Positions 33,008 to 42,415 of a DNA stretch of 64,000 nt are shown one piece after another. A program made the translations under genes and the position numbers. This stretch comes from Mannheimia indoligenes (GTDB lineage: Bacteria > Pseudomonadota > Gammaproteobacteria > Enterobacterales > Pasteurellaceae): contig NZ_JBAJJM010000007.1 in NCBI RefSeq assembly GCF_036880405.1, positions 124,001 to 188,000 on the forward strand. The letters are read 5' to 3'. A model generated the notes under the pieces. The model saw only the letters and a list, made by a program, of their open reading frames with translations, was not told the DNA's origin and ran no database searches. Positions within the stretch are counted from its first letter, which is position 1. Every line of letters begins with the position of its first letter.

Positions 33008-34018
33008 CTATTTTTGCTTTAAGCGAACCTTAGCAACCTCTTGAATAAGTGATGGACCTTGATAAATCATCGCAGAGTAAACTTGAAGTAAACTCGCACC
33101 GGCATCAATTTTCTCCTGCCCACTTTCTAGTGAATGAATGCCTCCGCTTCCAATGATAGGTACACGCCCGTTTAATTCTGTAGATAATCTTGCAATCAAT
33201 TTAGTACTTAATTGATGCAGTGGCTTACCACTTAATCCACCTTGCTGCTCAGAGTGCGTTAGACCAACCACACTTTCACGAGAAAGCGTGGTATTACCTG
33301 CAATTACGCCATCAATTTGATGTCGAACTAGACTATCTGCAACAGACGCAATTTCTTCATCGGTTAAATCAGGAGCAATTTTTAATACAAGCGGTCGATA
33401 TTTACCAATTTTTTGCGAAAGTAATACTTGTTCTTGCTTAAGGTTATACAGTAAATCATCTAAGGCTTCGCCATATTGCAAACTACGCAAATTTTTAGTG
33501 TTTGGCGATGAGATATTAACCGTTACATAATCCGCATATTCATACACTTTGCGTAAGCAAATCAAATAATCATCTAAGCTACGCTCAATCGGCGTGATCG
33601 CATTTTTACCGATATTAATTCCTAGAATGCCGTCATATTTTGCTTTTTTCACATTTTCAATTAAAGCATCTACCCCTTTGTTATTAAAGCCGTTACGGTT
33701 AATAATGCCTTCAGCTTCCAACACTCGAAACTGCCTTGGTTTAGGGTTTCCGTCTTGTGCAACAGGCGTAACAGTCCCCACCTCAATAAAGCCAAACCCT
33801 AATTTACCAAAGCCATCAATGGCTTCACCATTTTTATCTGCTCCTGCCGCTAAACCAATCGGATTTTTAAAATGTAGTCCCATTACTGTTGTTGGGTTAG
33901 AGGGTATGGCGAAGGGCGAAAAAGGTAGCTTTCCTACTAATCCTAATGCTTGAATAGAAAATTGATGTGCATTTTCAGCATCAAGCAAAAATAAAAATTG
34001 ACGAATAAGAGAATACAT
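33008..34018 (-). CDS. pyrD: Dihydroorotate dehydrogenase (quinone), class 2
   Basis: 336 residues. The class 2 pattern is plain: PTTVMGLHFKNPIGLAAGADKNGEAIDGFGKLGFGFIEVGTVTP at about 42-85, FNNKGVDAL, VTVNISSPNTKNLRSLQ (catalytic Ser region) and IIGSGGIHS near the end. The N-terminal amphipathic helix (MYSLIRQFLFLLDAE) mediates membrane/quinone contact. It performs the fourth step of pyrimidine synthesis. It follows prs on the same strand but beyond a terminator, so it is probably transcribed alone. Confidence 0.97.
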   Translation of the reverse strand: MYSLIRQFLFLLDAENAHQFSIQALGLVGKLPFSPFAIPSNPTTVMGLHFKNPIGLAAGADKNGEAIDGFGKLGFGFIEVGTVTPVAQDGNPKPRQFRVLEAEGIINRNGFNNKGVDALIENVKKAKYDGILGINIGKNAITPIERSLDDYLICLRKVYEYADYVTVNISSPNTKNLRSLQYGEALDDLLYNLKQEQVLLSQKIGKYRPLVLKIAPDLTDEEIASVADSLVRHQIDGVIAGNTTLSRESVVGLTHSEQQGGLSGKPLHQLSTKLIARLSTELNGRVPIIGSGGIHSLESGQEKIDAGASLLQVYSAMIYQGPSLIQEVAKVRLKQK

Positions 34019-34049
34019 ACAGATATTTTCCCTAATTATAAACAGTTAT

Positions 34050-34074
34050 AAAAAAACCCAATCATAGGATTGGG
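34050..34074 (-). terminator. Terminator of prs
   Basis: On the minus strand a 7-bp stem CCCAATC/GATTGGG (arms at 34057-34063 and 34068-34074) is followed by a run of T (A6 on the plus strand, 34051-34056). It is placed 20 bases after the prs stop. Confidence 0.88.
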
Positions 34075-34093
34075 CATTCGGGTAATAAAATCA

Positions 34094-35044
34094 TTAAGCA
34101 TCAAACATTGCAGAGATAGACTCTTCATTGCTGATACGGCGGATTGCTTCGGCAAGCATTCCTGATAAAGTTAAAACTCGTACTTTGTTAAGAGCTTTGA
34201 TTTCATTGCTTAACGGAATTGTATCTGTTACCACAATTTCATCTAATGCCGGGTTTGCTAAGTTTTGAGCCGCAGAACCCGAGAATACCGCGTGCGTTGC
34301 ATAAGCAAATACACGACGAGCTCCACGCTCTTTTAATGCTTCAGCTGCTTTAGCTAATGTGCCACCAGTATCGATCATATCATCAACTAAGATACAATCA
34401 CGCTCAGCCACATCACCAATAATGTGCATTACTTGAGATACATTCGCTTTCGGGCGACGTTTATCAATAATTGCCATATCCGTATCATTAAGCAATTTAG
34501 CTACCGCTCTTGCACGCACTACTCCACCGATATCCGGAGAAACCACAATCGGGTTCACTAAATCGGTTTTCTTCAAAATATCTTCGATTAACACCGGTGA
34601 GCCAAATACGTTATCCACCGGCACATCGAAGAATCCTTGAATTTGCTCTGCGTGTAAATCACAAGTTAATACTCTATCAACACCCACGCTTGATAAGAAG
34701 TCTGCTACCACTTTTGCTGTAATAGGTACACGAGCTGAACGCACACGTCTATCTTGGCGAGCATAGCCAAAGTATGGGATAACTGCTGTAATACGACCGG
34801 CAGAAGCACGACGTAGAGCGTCCACCATCACAATCAATTCCATAAGATTATCATTGGTTGGTGCACAAGTTGATTGTACAATGAAAATATCGCCTCCACG
34901 CACATTTTCATTGATTTGCACTTGAATTTCACCATCGCTAAAACGACCAACAGTTGCATTACCTAACGAGGTATAAAGATGTTTTGCAATACGATTAGCG
35001 AGTTCCGGCGTTGCGTTGCCCGCAAACAGTTTAATATCTGTCAT
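34094..35044 (-). CDS. prs: Ribose-phosphate pyrophosphokinase
   Basis: 316 residues, the normal class I length. The PRPP-binding loop DDMIDTGGTL is near residue 220, with the ATP-binding region YFGYARQDRR and the metal-binding LTCDLHAEQIQGFF. It makes PRPP from ribose 5-phosphate and ATP for nucleotide, histidine and tryptophan synthesis. It follows ispE by 15 bases, the ispE-prs order known in gammaproteobacteria. Confidence 0.98.
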   Translation of the reverse strand: MTDIKLFAGNATPELANRIAKHLYTSLGNATVGRFSDGEIQVQINENVRGGDIFIVQSTCAPTNDNLMELIVMVDALRRASAGRITAVIPYFGYARQDRRVRSARVPITAKVVADFLSSVGVDRVLTCDLHAEQIQGFFDVPVDNVFGSPVLIEDILKKTDLVNPIVVSPDIGGVVRARAVAKLLNDTDMAIIDKRRPKANVSQVMHIIGDVAERDCILVDDMIDTGGTLAKAAEALKERGARRVFAYATHAVFSGSAAQNLANPALDEIVVTDTIPLSNEIKALNKVRVLTLSGMLAEAIRRISNEESISAMFDA

Positions 35045-35059
35045 TGAGTGATCCTTTGG

Positions 35060-35911
35060 TTATTGGTGGTTAGTTTGGAGTAATTTTTGATGTAATGGCG
35101 AAATATTTTGTCCTCTCGCCACAAAGCCAACTGTCTCTTCCGGCTTATGTGCAAAAACCTGCTCGGCTTCTGCTTTTGTATCAAATTCGGCGAAAATACA
35201 AGCACCAGTGCCTGTCAGCCTAAACGGTGCATATTGTAACAATTCTTGCATAAGATCTTCAACCGCAGAATACCTTTCTCGCACAACTTTTTCGCAATCG
35301 TTTGCCCATTTTGAAGATAATAATTCTGATAAAGTGCGTTTTGGCGTATTTCTAGGTAAGTTTGGAGCGTTAAAAACCACTGCCGTTGAAATGGAAACTT
35401 CAGGCTTTAATACCACATACCATTTTTCTTCCGGCTCACAAGGCGTTAAAACTTCTCCAACCCCTTCGGCAAAAGCAGCAATACCTCTGACAAAGATCGG
35501 TACATCAGCCCCTAAACTTAGCCCTAATTCCGCCAACTGCTCAAGTGAAAGCTCTGTTTGCCATAAATGATTTAAGCCTACCAACACTGTAGCAGCATTT
35601 GATGAACCACCACCCACACCGCCACCCATCGGCAAATTTTTAGTAATGCCAATTTTCGCCCCTTTGTTGCAAGCGGTCGTTTTTTGCAAAAGTTTTGCAG
35701 CTCGGTAAATTAAGTTATCTCCAACCGCCACACCTTCAACTTGATTTATTAGCTCAATTTCAGGGTTATTGGTGATTTCAATCTCAATTTCATCGCCAAA
35801 GTCTAAAAATTGAAATAGCGTTTGCAACTCGTGATAGCCATCTGCCCGTTTATTGGTAATATACAAAAACAGGTTCAATTTAGCCGGACTGGGTAAAATC
35901 ACTTTTTCCAT
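35060..35911 (-). CDS. ispE: 4-diphosphocytidyl-2-C-methyl-D-erythritol kinase
   Basis: 283 residues from the ATG that overlaps the lolB stop (TAATG at 35911); an in-frame start 12 bases further upstream is less likely. GHMP kinase motifs: PSPAKLNLFLYITNKRADGYHELQTLFQFLDFGD at the N-terminus, the ATP loop NLPMGGGVGGGSSNAATV near residue 93, and RLTGTGACIFAEF near the end. Fourth step of the MEP isoprenoid pathway; ispD and ispF are also in this window. Confidence 0.97.
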   Translation of the reverse strand: MEKVILPSPAKLNLFLYITNKRADGYHELQTLFQFLDFGDEIEIEITNNPEIELINQVEGVAVGDNLIYRAAKLLQKTTACNKGAKIGITKNLPMGGGVGGGSSNAATVLVGLNHLWQTELSLEQLAELGLSLGADVPIFVRGIAAFAEGVGEVLTPCEPEEKWYVVLKPEVSISTAVVFNAPNLPRNTPKRTLSELLSSKWANDCEKVVRERYSAVEDLMQELLQYAPFRLTGTGACIFAEFDTKAEAEQVFAHKPEETVGFVARGQNISPLHQKLLQTNHQ

Positions 35912-36543
35912 TAATAAGTCCATCTTTCAATGCGGATTTTTAACGTCTGCGTACCGTTTTCAAGCACAATTAATTTTGGCAAATTCGGTACACGATCTTC
36001 GTGATATTCCACATAACTTGCTTTCCAAATCGTGCCATTCAGCGGATAACTAAATTGTGAAAGCTGACGTTTTTCATTCACAATATAATTCCCTTCTTTT
36101 TCAGGCTGACCTTTTACCCAATAGGCAAATTGGTCGATTGGGAACGACACACCGATAATCTCTTGCATTAGGGCATCAATATCACGATCTGAACGGCTAT
36201 TACCTTCGCTATCTGAAACGGTTAAGCCTCGTTTATTACGCTCTAATTTGAGGGATTTCGTCGAAAGGTTAGAAGAAAGTTCTAAGCCAAATTGAGTTGG
36301 CGTATTGTATTGCCAATTGAAATGAGAAGAAAAACGCTCTTCCGGTGAAATATAACCAAATTGCCCTGCTGCCTTATAACTCTGAATTTTGGCTAATTGA
36401 ACTAAATGTTGCTGCCATTGGGGATCGTTGTGCGGAATTTCTACCGTTGGTTTTTGTACTTCGGTAGGTGCATTTAATACTGAGTTACAGCCTGTTAAAA
36501 CCAGCAAGGTAGTAAGGGATAAAAGTGTTGTCAGTTTTTTCAT
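35911..36543 (-). CDS. lolB: Outer-membrane lipoprotein LolB
   Basis: 210 residues with a lipoprotein signal peptide (MKKLTTLLSLTTLLVLTGC, lipid on Cys19). The middle (GQFGYISPEERFSSHFNWQYNTPTQFGLELSSNLSTKSLKLE) matches LolB, the receptor that inserts lipoproteins into the inner leaflet of the outer membrane. The lolB-ispE-prs order is conserved in gammaproteobacteria. It overlaps ispE by one base. Confidence 0.95.
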   Translation of the reverse strand: MKKLTTLLSLTTLLVLTGCNSVLNAPTEVQKPTVEIPHNDPQWQQHLVQLAKIQSYKAAGQFGYISPEERFSSHFNWQYNTPTQFGLELSSNLSTKSLKLERNKRGLTVSDSEGNSRSDRDIDALMQEIIGVSFPIDQFAYWVKGQPEKEGNYIVNEKRQLSQFSYPLNGTIWKASYVEYHEDRVPNLPKLIVLENGTQTLKIRIERWTY

Positions 36544-36636
36544 AATATTCTCTATATACTATAGGACGAAAAATGTTTCGCTCCACAAATACTATTGGAA
36601 TGATTTTGCAAATCTTTGGTCAAAATCAACCGCTTG

Positions 36637-38400
36637 TTATGCCCCAAATTGTAGGCTATGGAGTTGTTTATAAGCCCCACCTTGAGCAAGAAGTTCTGTA
36701 TGATTTCCTCGCTCAATGATATTTCCGTGATCGACCACCAAAATTTCATCGGCTTTTTCAATGGTTGATAAGCGATGAGCAATGACAAGCACGGTACGAT
36801 CTTTTTGCAATACTTCTAGTGCCGACTGAATGGCTCTTTCGGATTCAGTATCAAGAGCAGACGTAGCCTCATCAAGTACAAGTACAGGCGAATTTCTGAG
36901 TAAGGCACGGGCGATCGCTAAACGTTGGCGTTGCCCACCCGATAGGCTTGCTCCGTTTTCACCAATTATGGTATCTAAACCATTATCAAGTTTTTCAATA
37001 AATTCCATTGCGTGAGCGGCTTTTGCCGCAGCAATGATTTCTTCTCGGCTATATTTATCGGTTGCCGCATAAGCAATGTTATTGGCAATTGTATCGTTAA
37101 ATAAGTGAACTTGCTGTGAAACTACAGAGCATTGTTCACGTAAGTTCTTTAAGGTGTAATCTTGAATATTAATGCCGTCTAACAAAATTTCACCATCATC
37201 AATATCATAAAAACGAGTGAGCAAATTGGCGATGGTTGATTTACCCGAACCAGAACGCCCCACCAATGCCACAGTTTTGCCTTTAGGAATCTCAAACGAA
37301 ATGTTGTTTAATGCTTTTTCATCTTTACCCACATAAGTAAAACTGACATCTTTAAATTCAACATTACCTTCTGCTTTTTCTACTCGAACAGAACCGTTAT
37401 CTTTCTCGGTTTTTAAATCTAAAAACTCAAATAATGTTTGGCAAGCAGCCATACCACGTTGGAATTGCGAGTTTACATTAGTTAATGATTTTAATGGGCG
37501 TAGCATTGCCATCATAGACGAAAACACAACCGTAAATGAACCTGCGGTAAGATTTTCGCTCATCACTTCAGGGAAAGTTGCTACATAAAGTACGGCAGAT
37601 AATGCAAAAGAAGCTATAAGCTGCACCACACCATCAGAAATTCCATCAGCAGAAACAACTTTCATTCCCTTACGACGCATATCATTACTTACACGCTCAA
37701 AACGATCTTTTTCTACTTTATGTCCGCCAAAGGAAAGTACCTCTTTATGCCCTTTTAACATTTGTTCGGTGGTGATTGTCAGCTCGCCCATTGAGTTTTG
37801 AATGTTACGGCTTAATTTACGAAAATATTTTGAAACGAATCCAATCAGCACACCAATAATCGGAGCCATAATAAATAGCACAATTGAGAGTTGCCAACTG
37901 GTATAGATCATCACTACAAATAGAGAGATCAAATACGCCCCTTCACGCACAATGGTAACTAACGAATGAGAAGCTGAACTTGCCACCATTTCGGTATCGT
38001 ACGTTACACGTGAAAGCAAACGCCCGGTCGGGTTATTATCAAAATAACTAACGGGCATATACATTAAATGTTGGAAAATTTGACGGCGTAAGTTCATTAC
38101 CACTTTACCCGAAACCCACGCTAAACAGTAACTGGCAATATAATTGGTAATTCCCCGAACTAAAATAAATACCACAACAAGGATTGCCATTAATTTAAGA
38201 AAACCGTGATTTGCCTGGCCAAAACCTTCATCTAAAAGTGGTTTAAGCAAATAAATTAACCCCGAGTCTACTAAGGCATTTAGCACTAAAGCAATAGCAC
38301 CCGCGATCAAGCCTGCTCTAAAAGGGCTAATTGTCGGCCATAAACGTTTAAAGGTTTTAAACGTGGAAAGATCTTTTTCTAAATTAACTTGTTCTTGCAT
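36637..38400 (-). CDS. msbA: Lipid A export ATP-binding/permease protein
   Basis: 587 residues. Six membrane segments in the first 310 residues, then one ABC domain with Walker A GRSGSGKST, signature LSGGQRQR, Walker B VLVLDEATSALD and the switch His in VIAHRLST. MsbA flips lipid A-core from the inner to the outer leaflet of the inner membrane. It stands alone here, without lpxK next to it. A single uptake core (ACCGCTTGT, 36630-36638) overlaps its stop region. Confidence 0.96.
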   Translation of the reverse strand: MQEQVNLEKDLSTFKTFKRLWPTISPFRAGLIAGAIALVLNALVDSGLIYLLKPLLDEGFGQANHGFLKLMAILVVVFILVRGITNYIASYCLAWVSGKVVMNLRRQIFQHLMYMPVSYFDNNPTGRLLSRVTYDTEMVASSASHSLVTIVREGAYLISLFVVMIYTSWQLSIVLFIMAPIIGVLIGFVSKYFRKLSRNIQNSMGELTITTEQMLKGHKEVLSFGGHKVEKDRFERVSNDMRRKGMKVVSADGISDGVVQLIASFALSAVLYVATFPEVMSENLTAGSFTVVFSSMMAMLRPLKSLTNVNSQFQRGMAACQTLFEFLDLKTEKDNGSVRVEKAEGNVEFKDVSFTYVGKDEKALNNISFEIPKGKTVALVGRSGSGKSTIANLLTRFYDIDDGEILLDGINIQDYTLKNLREQCSVVSQQVHLFNDTIANNIAYAATDKYSREEIIAAAKAAHAMEFIEKLDNGLDTIIGENGASLSGGQRQRLAIARALLRNSPVLVLDEATSALDTESERAIQSALEVLQKDRTVLVIAHRLSTIEKADEILVVDHGNIIERGNHTELLAQGGAYKQLHSLQFGA

Positions 38401-38493
38401 AATTCTTTCTTTTTATTGAAAAATCGGGCTATTGTACCTTGATTTCAGATACTAACCAAATTAAACGCTATTCTGCCTAATATATAATCTATC

Positions 38494-39180
38494 TTAGTAG
38501 AAAAACATTACCGCCATTTTAAATACTAGAGGGGCTAAAATAGAAGATAGTACCCCACAAGCAACTAATGCGATAGAGCTATAACTCCCTGCTTTCATAC
38601 TATGTTCTAAGCACCGACCTGTGCCTAATGCGTGCGAGGCTGCCCCCATACTTAATCCTATTGCCATAATATTTCGTACTTTGATAAAACGTAACAACAT
38701 AAAACCTAAAATAGAACCCACTAAGCCTGCGATCATCACCCCAACCGCCGCAATACCCACATTACCATCAATTTCATTAGTGATGATGATCGCCATTGGC
38801 ATTGAAACTGATTTAGGTAACACCGCAGCCAAAATATCTTGACTCGCACCAAACAGTAGGGCAAACCCAACACCGGTCAGCATCGTAACAAGCGTACTAA
38901 ACAGTAAAACAACCATAATTTGCCGCCATTTTTTACGGATCTGAGGTAACTGTTCATAAAACGGGCAAGCAAGTGCAACTACTGAAACACCCAGTAAATT
39001 ATTCAAAGGTGCATTGCCTTTGTAATAGTCGTGATAAGGAATATTAAAAATGACAATAACGCCAATAATTAATGTCAGAGCAATCAAGAATGGATTAAGC
39101 AGATTGATAGCAAGTTTTTGACTGATTTTTATCCCAACGATAAAAATCACCAATGTCAAAATAGAATAGAGATAAATCAT
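38494..39180 (-). CDS. LrgB/CidB-family membrane protein
   Basis: 228 residues, about seven membrane segments. The family patterns SVSMPMAIIITNEIDGNVGIAAVGVMIAGLVGSILG and SHALGTGRCLEHSMKAGSYSSIALVACGVLSSILAP identify LrgB/YohK proteins, which work with LrgA-type holin-like partners in murein hydrolase control or pyruvate/small-acid export. The ATG follows directly on the partner gene stop. The physiological role in this organism is not known. Confidence 0.92.
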   Translation of the reverse strand: MIYLYSILTLVIFIVGIKISQKLAINLLNPFLIALTLIIGVIVIFNIPYHDYYKGNAPLNNLLGVSVVALACPFYEQLPQIRKKWRQIMVVLLFSTLVTMLTGVGFALLFGASQDILAAVLPKSVSMPMAIIITNEIDGNVGIAAVGVMIAGLVGSILGFMLLRFIKVRNIMAIGLSMGAASHALGTGRCLEHSMKAGSYSSIALVACGVLSSILAPLVFKMAVMFFY

Positions 39181-39546
39181 TTAGTTTCTACCTCGATGAA
39201 ATAGCCATTGAGCAAATAATCCGATAATCACAATAGAAACTAAAGAACTTAACGCGGTAGATAAGACAAAAGTGTTAAAATTCTCACTAAACAGATCCAA
39301 ATGTTCAATTAATTCAGCACAAATCGGCAAGAAAAATAAAGTCATATAGCGAGTTAGCGGTCTAGCACTTGGCATAACCCATTCTACCTTAACAATCCCT
39401 ATTACCAAACAACCAAATAAAATTAGCATACCTAAAATACTGTCCGGAATGCCTATGGGGAAAAGAAAGGCAATGAGCTTGCCTAAATATAGCATTACAA
39501 ATAGCAATGCTAACGATGCTAAAATCTTAAACACTTTTGATAACAT
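39181..39546 (-). CDS. LrgA/CidA-family holin-like protein
   Basis: 121 residues from the ATG at 39546. GGAGG lies just upstream; an upstream in-frame TTG would place the ribosome site inside the gene. Four hydrophobic segments; the family patch IPDSILGMLILFGCLVIG and WVMPSARPLTRYMTLFFLPICAELIEH are visible. It is the partner of the LrgB-type protein immediately downstream. Confidence 0.92.
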   Translation of the reverse strand: MLSKVFKILASLALLFVMLYLGKLIAFLFPIGIPDSILGMLILFGCLVIGIVKVEWVMPSARPLTRYMTLFFLPICAELIEHLDLFSENFNTFVLSTALSSLVSIVIIGLFAQWLFHRGRN

Positions 39547-39557
39547 ATAACCTCCAA

Positions 39558-39615
39558 ACAAGCGGTACTTTTTTATCCATAATTTGCAAAACTTTGTAAG
39601 AATTCGACCGCTTGC
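39558..39615. repeat. Inverted uptake-signal pair between the lrgA-type gene and the helicase
   Basis: ACAAGCGGT at 39558-39566 and ACCGCTTGC at 39607-39615. The arms beyond the core match poorly, so this is a weak hairpin. Confidence 0.6.
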
Positions 39616-39623
39616 ATATTATA

Positions 39624-41546
39624 TTATACTTTTAGAAATTGAATAACCGACTCCAAATCTCTTGTTCTTTTTGAGGGCGGTAAACTTTTCAAAAACGTTT
39701 GCCCATAATTACGCATTACCAGACGAGAATCGCAGATGATTACCACCCCTCTGTCTGTTACATCTCGAATTAAACGCCCAACACCTTGTTTAAGTGTAAT
39801 CACTGCTTCCGGAATTTGAATATCATTGAAAGGATCGCCCCCTTGTAATTTGCAGTCTTCCATTCGGGCTTTGAGTAAAGGTTCATCAGGCGAAGTAAAC
39901 GGCAATTTATCAATAATCACAAGAGAAAGATCATCACCTCGCACATCAATCCCCTCCCAGAAACTTTGGGTTGCCACCAGCACTGAGTTTTCTTCTTTCA
40001 CAAATTGTTCCAACAAACGACTTTTGCCGGTTTCCCCTTGTAGCAGCACATTAAGCGAACTATGTTCTCTTAAAAAATCCGCCAAACCTCGCATCATATA
40101 ATAGGAAGTACAAAGCAAAAAGCAACGCCCTTTGTTCGCTTCAATCACCGGTTTTAATAGCTGCCCTAATGCAGTTAGGGTATGAGCTTTATTAGTATCA
40201 GGTAAATAACGAGGTACACAAAGTAACGACTGATTTTGGTAATCAAAAGGACTTTGTAATACCAACTGTTCCGCATTTTCAATGCCTAATCGTTGGCAGA
40301 AATGGTCAAACGTACCACCTACTTCAAGGGTTGCGGAGGTAAACACCCAACCAATTTGCTGATTTTTCAATTGCTCGCCAAACTTATCCGCCACCGTCAG
40401 TGGCGTGATATGCAAACCAAAAGAACGCCCATTTGCTTCATACCAATAGCAATAGCCTGTTACTGTTGTGTCCATCAATTTTTTAAGACGAACTTTCACT
40501 TCCGCCAATCGCTCAAAAATTTTGTCTAAAGTTTCTGAACGCCCCAGTGATTTCTTAACAACCTCACTTAAAAAATCGATGTTTTCGGCAACTTTTACCA
40601 ATCCATCAACCACTTTTTTATCCCGAAACAGATCTCGCAAATTGCCTCTAATCTGACCTTCTCCGCCCATTAATAAACGGAAATCTTGCACAACTTTCAT
40701 CAGATGATCGGAGGCTTTCCCCAACTGTGCCACATCTTTTAATTCCGTACGGTACACTATGTTAGTGTCTTTACAAATATCAAATAATTGGCGAGAAGAG
40801 AGAGATTGCCCAAAGTATTGACTGGCGATGTCCGGCAGTTGGTGGGCTTCGTCGAAGATCACCAATTCTGCCTCAGGGATCAGCTCCCCAAACCCGGTTT
40901 CTTTTACTGCCATATCCGCACAAAATAGGTGATGATTGACCACAACCACATCCGCATCCATCGCTTTACGGCGAGCCTGCACCACATAGCAATCTTTAAA
41001 ATGCGGGCAATCCGAGCCTAAACAACTCTCCGTTGTACTCACTAACTGAGGTAAAATCGGGCTATCTTCGGCAATGGTAATACATTCGCTCAAATCCCCT
41101 GTTTTGGAGGAATTTTGCCATTTGCTGACTTTTTTCAAATCCGCCAACACCGACTTATCGCCTAATACCCCCATTGCGGTAACTTGCTCTAAGCGTTCTA
41201 AACAGAGATAGTTTGCCCTGCCTTTAAGTAAAGCAACTTTACCTTTATATTTAAGGGCTTTTTGAATGGTGGGAAGATCTCGGTTAAATAGTTGATCTTG
41301 TAGATTTTTTGAGCCTGTAGAAACAATGGTTTTCTTACCTGAAAGCAGTGCAGGCACTAAATAAGCAAAGGTTTTACCCGTTCCTGTTCCCGCTTCCACT
41401 ACCACAGGTGTTGCAAATTTTACCGCTTTTCCGACCGCTTGTGCCATTTCAAGCTGTGCTTTGCGAGGGCGAAAGCCGTTGATATTTTGGCTAAGTAAGC
41501 CATCATCACTAAAGGCGTGGAGAATTTTATCGTCGTATTTTGTCAT
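39624..41546 (-). CDS. yoaA: YoaA/DinG-family ATP-dependent DNA helicase
   Basis: 640 residues. XPD-like superfamily 2 helicase: FRPRKAQLEMAQAV, Walker A VEAGTGTGKT near residue 52, an iron-sulfur cysteine set (CLGSDCPHFKDC with an earlier NYLCLE), DEAH box LVIFDEAHQLPD, and C-terminal FWEGIDVRGDDLSLVIIDKLPF and QGVGRLIRD. Length and sequence are closer to YoaA than DinG. YoaA works in DNA repair with the HolC subunit of polymerase III. Confidence 0.88.
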   Translation of the reverse strand: MTKYDDKILHAFSDDGLLSQNINGFRPRKAQLEMAQAVGKAVKFATPVVVEAGTGTGKTFAYLVPALLSGKKTIVSTGSKNLQDQLFNRDLPTIQKALKYKGKVALLKGRANYLCLERLEQVTAMGVLGDKSVLADLKKVSKWQNSSKTGDLSECITIAEDSPILPQLVSTTESCLGSDCPHFKDCYVVQARRKAMDADVVVVNHHLFCADMAVKETGFGELIPEAELVIFDEAHQLPDIASQYFGQSLSSRQLFDICKDTNIVYRTELKDVAQLGKASDHLMKVVQDFRLLMGGEGQIRGNLRDLFRDKKVVDGLVKVAENIDFLSEVVKKSLGRSETLDKIFERLAEVKVRLKKLMDTTVTGYCYWYEANGRSFGLHITPLTVADKFGEQLKNQQIGWVFTSATLEVGGTFDHFCQRLGIENAEQLVLQSPFDYQNQSLLCVPRYLPDTNKAHTLTALGQLLKPVIEANKGRCFLLCTSYYMMRGLADFLREHSSLNVLLQGETGKSRLLEQFVKEENSVLVATQSFWEGIDVRGDDLSLVIIDKLPFTSPDEPLLKARMEDCKLQGGDPFNDIQIPEAVITLKQGVGRLIRDVTDRGVVIICDSRLVMRNYGQTFLKSLPPSKRTRDLESVIQFLKV

Positions 41547-41556
41547 TGAAAATAAG

Positions 41557-41602
41557 TAAGCGGTTGAATTTGCAAAATATTTTACAAAAACAACCGCTTG
41601 TA
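41557..41602. terminator. Uptake-signal hairpin upstream of yoaA, downstream of the ABC ATPase gene
   Basis: TAAGCGGTTG (41557-41566) and CAACCGCTTGTA (41591-41602) form a 9-10 bp stem. It follows the ATPase stop at 41617 in the direction of transcription. Confidence 0.6.
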
Positions 41603-41616
41603 GAATAGTAATTTAT

Positions 41617-42414
41617 TTAATTTCCTAACAGTAATCCATCATCGCTAAGTTGTTCGTGGCGATTTTGTTGGAATAGTCGTAGTAAATCCGGCACGTCCAT
41701 TTGCTTACGTTGTTCGCCCGAAACATCAAAAGCCACTTGCCCTTGATGAAGCATTACAGTTCTATCACCGTAATCTAACGCTTGTCGCATTGAGTGCGTT
41801 ACCATTAGCGTAGTTAATTTTTGCTCTCGAACAATTTTATTCGTTAGTTCCATCACAAAATCAGTGGTTTTAGGGTCAAGAGCTGCGGTGTGTTCATCGA
41901 GTAATAAAATATTAGAAGGCTGAAGCGATGCCATTAAAAGGCTAACCGCTTGGCGTTGTCCACCCGATAATCTTCCCATTTGGTCGGTGAGACGATTTTC
42001 CAAACCTAAACCAAGCAGCGAAAGTTTGTCTCTGAATAGCTCTCTCATTTGGCGTTTAATCGCAAAGCCCAAGCCTCGCTTGCTACCACGCTGATACGCC
42101 AACGCCATATTTTCTTCAATGGTTAAACTTTCACAAGTGCCAGCCATTGGGTCTTGGAATACTCGAGCAACTTGATTTGCTCTCTGCCACGTTGTGGTGT
42201 TATTGACTTTATTGCCTTGAATAATAATCTCGCCACTATCAACGAAACAATCACCACTAATCGCATTAAGCATTGTCGATTTGCCTGCACCGTTACTGCC
42301 AATCACAGACACAAATTCGCCTTGTTCTACTTTAAGCGATAAGCCTCTTAATACTGGGTTTTCAATAGCCGTACCTTTATTGAAGGTAATGAATAAGTTA
42401 TTTAATTCGATCAT
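41617..42414 (-). CDS. ABC transporter ATPase (COG1101 type, amino-acid/aromatic uptake family)
   Basis: 265 residues from the ATG at 42414, which has AGAGAGG upstream; an earlier in-frame ATG at 42468 lies inside the permease gene. Walker A VIGSNGAGKSTMLNAISG, Q-loop ARVFQDPMAGTCESLTIEENMALAYQRG, signature LSGGQRQAVSLLMAS and Walker B ILLLDEHTAALD. The insert after the Q-loop is characteristic of the ATPase found with the COG4120 permease and ABC_sub_bind binding protein (TrpXYZ-like systems). Partner permease directly upstream. Confidence 0.85.
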   Translation of the reverse strand: MIELNNLFITFNKGTAIENPVLRGLSLKVEQGEFVSVIGSNGAGKSTMLNAISGDCFVDSGEIIIQGNKVNNTTTWQRANQVARVFQDPMAGTCESLTIEENMALAYQRGSKRGLGFAIKRQMRELFRDKLSLLGLGLENRLTDQMGRLSGGQRQAVSLLMASLQPSNILLLDEHTAALDPKTTDFVMELTNKIVREQKLTTLMVTHSMRQALDYGDRTVMLHQGQVAFDVSGEQRKQMDVPDLLRLFQQNRHEQLSDDGLLLGN

Positions 42415-42415
42415 C

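Noticed and set aside
36552..36788. Frame overlapping the 3' end of msbA
   Set aside because: It lies over msbA's C-terminal coding sequence and the intergenic gap in another frame, with no domain.
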